Under the pieces are notes generated by a model. That model made no database searches, was not told the DNA's origin, and was given only the letters and a program-made list of their open reading frames with translations. A DNA stretch of 25,860 bases, from positions 1 through 25,860 of the forward strand of contig JAUWNP010000048.1 of assembly GCA_030612585.1 (NCBI GenBank), read 5' to 3'. Position 1 is the stretch's first letter; each line of letters opens with the position of its first letter. The DNA comes from Anaerolineae bacterium (lineage in GTDB: Bacteria > Chloroflexota > Anaerolineae > B4-G1). Below are positions 20,808-25,860 of this stretch, piece after piece. The translations under genes and the position numbers were made by a program.

Positions 20808-21879
20808 GCGCGTGGGCTGGCTCGGCGTTGCCAGCGTTGCCCTCTACCTGCTGCTTCCTATCGTCCTCATCTTCGCCTTCGATCTCTACAAACCGGCCTG
20901 GCTCAAATTTCTGGTCGTCGTTCTCCCACCATTCCATCTCCTCCTCGCCCACGGAGTGGAGAATTTGACAAGTCTCACGCTCTATGCATTACGCAACACG
21001 CAATACGCAATACGTGGTGCGTGGTGCGTGGTGCGTGGTATATGCTACGTTTCTCTCCTTGCTGCTCTTCTCCCTTCTCTCCACAACCTCTACTTCAACC
21101 CCGCCTATGCCCGCGACGACTACCGCCAAATCGCCACCGACGTTGCCGCCGCCCTGCGCCCCGGCGATGCGGTTATCCTCAACGCTCCCAACCAGTGGGA
21201 GGTCTTCACCTACTACTACCCCGATCAGGACGTCTATCCGGCTCCCTACCGGCCCGGTCCAGCCAAGGCCGAAGCGTTCCTAACGCCGCTCATTGAGCGT
21301 CATCGGCGGCTCTTTGTGCTTTACTGGGGCGACGCCGAATCCGATCCCCGGCGGCTCATTGAGACGTGGCTGGCAGCCCACACCTACAAGGCCAGTGACA
21401 TCTGGTATGGCCGCGTGCGCCTGGCGACCTATGGCGTGGCCCCGTTGCCAGAGGAGCCTGCCATCGCGTTGGATGCCCGCTTCGGCGAGGCCATCCGGCT
21501 GAGTGGCTATGCGCTGGCGGGTGATCTATTCGTTCCCGGCGACATCCTGCCCGTGACATTGTTCTGGGAGGCCCTGGCCTCCATCCCCGAACGGTACAAA
21601 GTCACCATCCAGTTGCTCGACAGCGCAGGGCAACTCGTCACCCAGGTTGACACGGAGCCCGGCGACGGCCTGGCGCTGACCACCACCTGGTACCCAGGCC
21701 AGGTACTGGCCGACCGGTACGGCGTCCCCCTCCCAGCAGATTTGCCGTCTGGCCGATATCCCCTCATCGTCGGCCTGTACCACACCGTCAGCGGTGAGCG
21801 GCTGCCTGTGATTCTCGACGGTGAACCGGCAGGGGATCACCTTTCCCTGGGTAGCGTCGAAGTCGTGCCCGCGCGATGA
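20755..21879 (+). CDS. GT39-like glycosyltransferase, C-terminal part after the frameshift
   Basis: The frame open to 21879 carries the rest of the protein: VGWLGVASVALYLLLPIVLI and FLVVVLPPFHLLLAHGVENL (membrane helices), an extracytoplasmic part with YARDDYRQIATDVAAALRPG and AVILNAPNQWEVFTYYYPDQ, and a beta-rich tail GYALAGDLFVPGDILPVTLF to SLGSVEVVPAR. GTG 20755 is only the first possible start after the repeat and has no ribosome site, so I read this as the other half of one gene of about 630 residues starting at 19992. Sequence from about 20988 to 21039 (ALRNTQYAIRGAWCVVRG) is repeat-derived, in frame, and sits between helices. Whether any full-length protein is made is unknown. Confidence 0.8.
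   Translation: MEVSKVEGRSAEWPRRDERVGWLGVASVALYLLLPIVLIFAFDLYKPAWLKFLVVVLPPFHLLLAHGVENLTSLTLYALRNTQYAIRGAWCVVRGICYVSLLAALLPSLHNLYFNPAYARDDYRQIATDVAAALRPGDAVILNAPNQWEVFTYYYPDQDVYPAPYRPGPAKAEAFLTPLIERHRRLFVLYWGDAESDPRRLIETWLAAHTYKASDIWYGRVRLATYGVAPLPEEPAIALDARFGEAIRLSGYALAGDLFVPGDILPVTLFWEALASIPERYKVTIQLLDSAGQLVTQVDTEPGDGLALTTTWYPGQVLADRYGVPLPADLPSGRYPLIVGLYHTVSGERLPVILDGEPAGDHLSLGSVEVVPAR
20988..21039. repeat. ATTACGCAATACGC repeat joined to a 7-bp tandem repeat
   Basis: ATTACGCAACACGCAATACG and similar steps run to 21014, followed by three copies of GTGGTGC (21014-21034) plus a partial fourth. The 7-bp unit is not a multiple of three. Both lie inside the glycosyltransferase gene, downstream of its frameshift. 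Confidence 0.8.
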
Positions 21880-21889
21880 CCGTTCATGC

Positions 21890-21918
21890 TTGCTCTGTTT
21901 CGTTGCTCGTGGTACACT
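21890..21918 (+). promoter_or_regulatory. probable promoter of lpdA
   Basis: TTGCTC (21890-21895) and TACACT (21913-21918) are separated by 17 bp. A start near 21925 would put the whole 21942-22028 palindrome in the leader of lpdA. Confidence 0.5.
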
Positions 21919-21941
21919 CAGACGGCGTAAATTCAAAACGG

Positions 21942-22028
21942 GTGTGTTTCAAATGAGTTGTAGGACAAGTTGGCAACTTGTCCCAGGGGCAATTTGCCAA
22001 ATTGCCCTACAACCGAGATGAAACACAC
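21942..22028. repeat. nested palindrome with two inner hairpins
   Basis: An outer stem, GTGTGTTTCA (21942-21951) with TGAAACACAC (22019-22028), is followed inside by GTTGTAGG (21957-21964) with CCTACAAC (22006-22013). This encloses two perfect 9-bp hairpins: GGACAAGTT-GGC-AACTTGTCC (21963-21983) and GGGCAATTT-GCC-AAATTGCCC (21987-22007). The fold is a three-way junction. The inner stems share a base or two with the second outer stem, so they may compete. Confidence 0.85.
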
Positions 22029-22067
22029 TCAATTCAAACACAGAACTTGAAATGGAGGAATGAACTA

Positions 22068-23462
22068 GTGGAACAAACCTACGACATCACCATCATCGGC
22101 GCGGGGCCGGGCGGCTACGTGGCCGCCGTCCGCGCTGCCCAACTGGGGCTGAAGGTCGCTCTGGTCGAGAAGGAACACCTGGGCGGGGTGTGCCTCAACT
22201 GGGGATGCATTCCGACCAAGGCGCTCCTGCGCAACGCCGAGGTCGTCTCCCTGCTGGGGCATGGCAAGGAGTTCGGCTTCACCGTCACAGGGTTCGAGGC
22301 TGACTACGGCGCGGCAGTGGACCGCAGCCGCAAGGTATCCAGACGGCTGGTCAAGGGCATCGGCGTGCTGATGCGCAAGAACGGCGTCGAGGTGATCGAA
22401 GGGCACGGGACGCTGAAGTCACCGCACGCGGTCGAGGTGGCGTTGAATGAGGGCGACACGCGCACCTTGCAGACGCGCAACGTCGTTGTTGCTACTGGCG
22501 GACGGGCGCGAACTATCCCCGGCATCACCCCCGACGGCGAGCGGGTGTTGACCTACCGGGAAGCCATCGTGCTGCGCGAGGTGCCCCAGTCGGTGGTCAT
22601 CGTCGGGGCCGGGCCGATTGGGATGGAGTTCGCCCACGTCTGGCACACATACGGCGCTGAGGTCACCGTCGTCGAGATGCTGCCCCACGCCCTGCCGCTG
22701 GAGGACGAGGAAGTCAGTGCTGAGGTGGAACGCGCCTTCAAGCGACGCAGGGTGCGGCTGCTGACCTCCACGCGCGTGCAGGGCGTGGAGACGACCGCTG
22801 GCGGCGTGCGGGTAAGCGTGGCGGGCGACCAGGGCGAGCAGGTGCTGGAAGCCGAGCGGGTGCTCGTCGCCATCGGTGCGCGGCCCAACAGCGAGAACCT
22901 GGGGCTGGCGGAAGTCGGCGTGCGGGTAGAGCGGGGGTGCGTCGTCGTGGACGACCATCTGCGCACGGATGTGCCCGGCATCTACAGTATCGGCGACGTG
23001 ACCGGAAAGTTGCCACTGGCCCACGTCGCCTCGGCCCAAGGCATCATCGTGGCGGAGACTATCGCCGGGTTGGAGACGGTAACGCTGGACTACGAGATGA
23101 TGCCGCGTTGCACCTACTGTCATCCGCAGGTAGCGAGTTTCGGCCTCACCGAAGCGCAGGCAGTCGAACGCAACCACCAGGTCAAGGTAGGGAAATTTTC
23201 CTTCCGTGCCAACGGAAAGGCGCTGGGGCTGGGCGACTACGATGGCTTCGTCAAGATCGTGGCCGACGCGACCAGCGGCGAGATACTGGGCGCTCACTTG
23301 GTCGGCCCGGAGGTGACGGAGTTGCTGCCCGAGTTGGTGCTGGCCCATAACTGGGAACTGACGCCGGACGAGATTGCGCGCAGCGTGCATGCTCACCCCA
23401 CTTTGAGCGAGGTGGTGATGGAGGCCGCGCACGCCGTATTTGGCAAGGCGATACACGTATAG
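22068..23462 (+). CDS. lpdA: dihydrolipoamide dehydrogenase (E3)
   Basis: E3 reoxidises dihydrolipoamide in 2-oxoacid dehydrogenase complexes and the glycine cleavage system, using FAD and NAD+. The 464-residue protein is full length. It has the FAD site DITIIGAGPGGYVAAVRAAQ, the redox disulfide GGVCLNWGCIPTK (Cys42, Cys47), the NAD site VVIVGAGPIGMEFAHVWHTY, YSIGDVTGKLPLAHVASAQG and the C-terminal HAHPTLSE with the catalytic His-Glu pair (about 443-448). The start is GTG 22068, with GGAGG 9 bases upstream; a frame extending to 21978 passes through the palindrome and is rejected. No E1 or E2 gene is in the window. Its stop overlaps the next start by one base. Confidence 0.96.
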   Translation: MEQTYDITIIGAGPGGYVAAVRAAQLGLKVALVEKEHLGGVCLNWGCIPTKALLRNAEVVSLLGHGKEFGFTVTGFEADYGAAVDRSRKVSRRLVKGIGVLMRKNGVEVIEGHGTLKSPHAVEVALNEGDTRTLQTRNVVVATGGRARTIPGITPDGERVLTYREAIVLREVPQSVVIVGAGPIGMEFAHVWHTYGAEVTVVEMLPHALPLEDEEVSAEVERAFKRRRVRLLTSTRVQGVETTAGGVRVSVAGDQGEQVLEAERVLVAIGARPNSENLGLAEVGVRVERGCVVVDDHLRTDVPGIYSIGDVTGKLPLAHVASAQGIIVAETIAGLETVTLDYEMMPRCTYCHPQVASFGLTEAQAVERNHQVKVGKFSFRANGKALGLGDYDGFVKIVADATSGEILGAHLVGPEVTELLPELVLAHNWELTPDEIARSVHAHPTLSEVVMEAAHAVFGKAIHV

Positions 23463-24271
23463 TGAATAACCAACAAGATTATCACGTCCACACCCGCTTC
23501 TCCTGTGATAGCGAAGCGGAGATGGCGGCTGCCTGCGAGGCGGCCATCGCCCGTGGGATGAGTGAGATCGCCTTTACCGACCACGCCGATTTTGATCCTC
23601 TTGACGCCTGCTACGAGTACCTGCGTCCAGCCGCGTACCTGGCCGAAATCGAGCGCTGCCGGAGTGAGTACGGTGACCGTCTGACCATTCGGGCCGGGGT
23701 CGAGATAGGGGAGGGACACGTTTTCCGGAACCAGGCAGCGGCGCTGCTGGAAGCCCACGACTTTGACTTCGTGCTAGGTTCCCTCCACTGGGTAGATGGC
23801 CGGCTCCATTGCGACGGGCGCTACTTCGCCGGTCGCACCCTCGACGAGGGGCTGCGTGCCTACTTCGAGGAACTGGCATGCCTGGCAGCCGAGGCGGACT
23901 ACGACGTCCTGGCCCACCTCGACACCGTGCGCCGGGCAGCCTACTATGCTTTCGGACTGCAGGCGCTGGACTACGCGCCATACGAGGAAACGATCCGCCG
24001 CATCCTGCGCACCCTGGTCGAGCGGGGCAAGGGATTGGAAATCAACACAGTCACCTACCGGCGCGGGATGGGCGATCCCAGCCCGCCCTTGCAGGTGCTA
24101 CGCTGGTACCGTGAACTGGGCGGCGAGATTCTCACCTTCGGTTCCGATGCCCACACCCCCGACGCTATCGGATCGTGTTCCGACGTGGCACTGGAGATGG
24201 CCCAGGCGGCAGGGTTCACACGGCTGGCGACGTTTGAGCGGCGACAGGTCTATTGGGCGAGAATTGGTTGA
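23462..24271 (+). CDS. PHP-family phosphatase (histidinol-phosphatase HisJ-like)
   Basis: The 269-residue PHP-fold metallophosphoesterase has DYHVHTRFSCDS (His8, His10), EIAFTDHADFDP, a Glu ligand in RAGVEIGEGHVF, VLGSLHWVDG, YDVLAHLDTVRRAAYY and TFGSDAHTPDAIG. Together these supply the metal-binding His/Asp/Glu set. HisJ-type members remove phosphate from histidinol phosphate in histidine synthesis, but no other his gene is present, so another phosphate ester is possible. The start is GTG 23462, overlapping the lpdA stop TAG by one base, which implies co-transcription. The ribosome site is weak, consistent with coupling. Confidence 0.9.
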   Translation: MNNQQDYHVHTRFSCDSEAEMAAACEAAIARGMSEIAFTDHADFDPLDACYEYLRPAAYLAEIERCRSEYGDRLTIRAGVEIGEGHVFRNQAAALLEAHDFDFVLGSLHWVDGRLHCDGRYFAGRTLDEGLRAYFEELACLAAEADYDVLAHLDTVRRAAYYAFGLQALDYAPYEETIRRILRTLVERGKGLEINTVTYRRGMGDPSPPLQVLRWYRELGGEILTFGSDAHTPDAIGSCSDVALEMAQAAGFTRLATFERRQVYWARIG

Positions 24272-24369
24272 CCAACGGGAGCAGTACAGCCAGTGCTTGT
24301 GAAATACACTGTGGGAAGCCAGGCAGTCGGTATACAGAAACCGAGGAGTGAGGGAAGGTCGGGTTGACT

Positions 24370-25314
24370 ATGCCTCAAGACAATAGTATGATTGAGGGTC
24401 TGACCTACGAGCATTGCGTTGAACTTATGCCAGAATGGCAGGGGCTAGACCTTAAGATTAGTGTCCTGACCGGAGGCATTACCAATAGACTCTACCGAGT
24501 TCAACTGTCCGATGGGGGGGATTACGTCGTCCGTGTTTATGGGCCAAACACAGAGTTGTTCATTAATCGCGATGTCGAGATGGAGAGCATTCGGCGGATG
24601 GAACCAACCGGGGTCACGCCGAGGCTAATCAGATATTTGCCTGAGAAGAACGTGACCATCGTGGAATTCATCCCTGGCACTCCCTTCAAGAATGCCGATT
24701 TCTTGAAAGATGAACTCCTGAGAGCGGCGGTGCGGCCTATTAGACTCATCCATAGTTCCGGAGTGCAACTGCCCAGGCTATTCGATCCTCTTCAAGAAGT
24801 AAAGCATCTCTTCAAGGTACTTACACAGGTTGGGCCAGATTATCCAGAGTTTGATATCCCTGGAACGATCAGTATTCTGGACCGTATCTCGACGATGGCC
24901 AACATCCCGCACTCGGAGTATTTGCCCTGTCACAACGATCTCTTGGCCGATAACTTCATCCTGGTCGGAGATCGGGATAGATACCGGGAACCAGTTTGTC
25001 TGATTGATTGGGAGTACGCAGGGATGAATACTCCTTACTACGAGATTAGCGACATGTTCCAAGAGATCCTTATGCCCAGAGAAGTCGAAGAGAAGATACT
25101 CAGCATCTACTGGGAAGATCACAACATGGATGAACACTTCCTCAAGACAGACATGTTCAAGCCTTTCCCCGACATATACTGGTTTCTCTGGAGCCTTATA
25201 CAGCTAAACATATCCAGTATCGAGTTTGATTACTATGACTATGGAAAGGTTAAGTACGAGAATGCTCAGGAAAATATCCAGGTATTGAGGGAACGGTATG
25301 AACTCAATATCTAG
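24370..25314 (+). CDS. choline/ethanolamine kinase-like phosphotransferase
   Basis: A protein-kinase-like phosphotransferase of about 314 residues. Seen are ISVLTGGITNRLYRVQL (nucleotide-binding loop), DYVVRVYGPNTE (Lys/Arg strand), NRDVEMESIRRME, IVEFIPG, the catalytic loop LPCHNDLLADNFIL (about 186-199) and the metal motif LIDWEYAGMNTPYYEISDMF. These match choline kinase and LicA-type enzymes, which phosphorylate choline or related amino-alcohols. The start is uncertain: ATG 24370, or TTG 24364, which is better spaced from GGAAGG. Base composition is clearly lower in GC than in the genes to its left, and codon use differs (AGA, ATA, TTG), so recent acquisition is plausible. It is a separate unit after a 92-bp gap that holds nothing clear. 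Confidence 0.88.
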   Translation: MPQDNSMIEGLTYEHCVELMPEWQGLDLKISVLTGGITNRLYRVQLSDGGDYVVRVYGPNTELFINRDVEMESIRRMEPTGVTPRLIRYLPEKNVTIVEFIPGTPFKNADFLKDELLRAAVRPIRLIHSSGVQLPRLFDPLQEVKHLFKVLTQVGPDYPEFDIPGTISILDRISTMANIPHSEYLPCHNDLLADNFILVGDRDRYREPVCLIDWEYAGMNTPYYEISDMFQEILMPREVEEKILSIYWEDHNMDEHFLKTDMFKPFPDIYWFLWSLIQLNISSIEFDYYDYGKVKYENAQENIQVLRERYELNI

Positions 25315-25331
25315 CACCGGGGTTACTACTC

Positions 25332-25449
25332 AGGTGCAACGCACTTTTGCTGCAAATTTACCTGTTCTACGGTGCAATCCACTGCGAGTACTCGTGGCAG
25401 GCTGCTGGACGAAATCGCCGAAATGACAAGAAACAAGTGCGTTGCACCT
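25332..25449. mobile_element. MITE-like element with 15-bp terminal inverted repeats
   Basis: AGGTGCAACGCACTT (25332-25346) and AAGTGCGTTGCACCT (25435-25449) are perfect inverted ends of a 118-bp element that has no ORF. The inside holds GCGAGTACTCGTGGC, the core of the array at 20669-20753. I see no target-site duplication, so the call rests on the ends. The remaining intergenic sequence to 25546 shows no other feature apart from the aldolase ribosome site. Confidence 0.65.
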
Positions 25450-25546
25450 TATGGCTGGTAGTTACGTATTGGGGTAGTCAATGCGTTGATTATGGACTGG
25501 TTTTGTCAGTGGCTGCGTAAACAAGAAATGTAAAGGAGAGGATAAA

Positions 25547-25860
25547 ATGTCGATAGCAAATGCGAAAGAAATTCTGTTAAAGGCAACAGAGGGAAGATAC
25601 GCCGTTGGTGCGTTCAATGTCACCAACATCGTCCAGATGGAGGCTGTCGTGGAGGCTGCTGTAGATAAAAAGGCCCCCCTCATTATCCAGACCTCTGTGA
25701 CACCGTCCAAGTTCCTGGGCCGTCACGTCCTCGTGGCTGTATACCAGGCCCTGGCCGAGTCGGCCCCGATCCCGATTGCCATCCATCTGGATCACTGCCG
25801 AGACGTGGACTACTGTAAGCAGTGCGCCGATGCGGGTTATACAAGCATCATGATGGATGC
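25547..25860 (+). CDS. class II fructose-bisphosphate aldolase family, 5' part
   Basis: The frame starts at ATG 25547 (AAAGGAGAGG 5 bases upstream) and runs off the right edge with about 104 codons. The product begins MSIANAKEILLKATEGRYAV, then GAFNVTNIVQMEAVVEAAVD, APLIIQTS and PIAIHLDHCRDVDYCKQCAD. HLDH carries a Zn-binding His and an Asp of class II aldolases. The family includes fructose-1,6-bisphosphate and tagatose-1,6-bisphosphate aldolases, which cannot be told apart from this part. The glycolytic or gluconeogenic role is the likeliest. Confidence 0.92.
   Translation, partial: MSIANAKEILLKATEGRYAVGAFNVTNIVQMEAVVEAAVDKKAPLIIQTSVTPSKFLGRHVLVAVYQALAESAPIPIAIHLDHCRDVDYCKQCADAGYTSIMMD

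Noticed and set aside
22419..23456. 345-residue minus-strand open frame opposite lpdA
   Set aside because: It mirrors a highly conserved E3 gene; the His/Gln/Arg-rich product shows no domain.
25320..25460. Target-site duplication around the 118-bp element
   Set aside because: The bases just outside the two 15-bp ends do not form a direct repeat, so insertion by a transposase is not shown directly.
1..25860. tRNA or rRNA genes
   Set aside because: I saw no cloverleaf with a conserved T-arm and anticodon stem, and no rRNA-like sequence on either strand by reading; a covariance search was not possible.

Overview
The window looks like chromosomal DNA of a Chloroflexota bacterium, probably an Anaerolineae-like lineage. 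This is inferred, not searched. The support is high GC with GTG starts, strong AGGAGG ribosome sites and sigma-70 promoters, a Bacillus/Chloroflexus-type SOS box (GAAC-N4-GTTC), lipoproteins and secreted proteins with Thr/Pro linkers, a secreted protein ending in a YLPxVxR-type tail, a GT39-like membrane glycosyltransferase with a beta-rich tail, and a heavy load of short palindromic repeats.

Positions 1-3409 hold the tail of an unknown + strand gene, then a minus-strand SOS block. A motor-only FtsK-like ATPase (1292-2446) is followed by a two-helix membrane protein, a DUF6504-like protein and a small conserved protein. The block is driven by a promoter with a perfect SOS box, and lexA (2756-3409) has its own consensus promoter with the same box. 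Positions 3520-7612 are a tight minus-strand unit: transketolase, an FdhD-like protein and an MFS transporter. Next comes a minus-strand lipoprotein with a very strong terminator, then an intergenic stretch with hairpin repeats and a 37-residue membrane ORF.

Positions 9399-13764 (+) carry a barrel protein with a LysM-like end but no signal peptide, rplS with its own promoter, leader hairpin and terminator, a class I glutamine-amidotransferase-like hydrolase, and an M6-like lipoprotein that has lost its HExxH zinc motif. Positions 13894-17618 hold a YtxH-like protein (-), an M24 aminopeptidase (+) and, tail to tail, a secreted protein of seven fibronectin-III-like domains (-). The last is expressed from one of two back-to-back promoters. 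The other promoter faces a + strand unit: a small Cys-cluster protein, a GH-A clan glycosidase-like lipoprotein and a GT39-like glycosyltransferase that is broken by a frameshift at a 12-bp repeat array. The right end has dihydrolipoamide dehydrogenase, a PHP-family phosphatase, a lower-GC choline-kinase-like gene, a MITE-like element and the start of a class II aldolase.

The main surprises are these: the SOS-controlled ftsK unit with a tetranucleotide tract in its first gene; pairs of a 24-bp repeat sitting in frame inside three separate genes; a glycosyltransferase gene carrying at least four repeat families and a frameshift; two enzymes lacking residues their families need (FdhD Cys to Tyr, M6 HExxH to RQFQR); and a nested double-hairpin palindrome in the lpdA leader.
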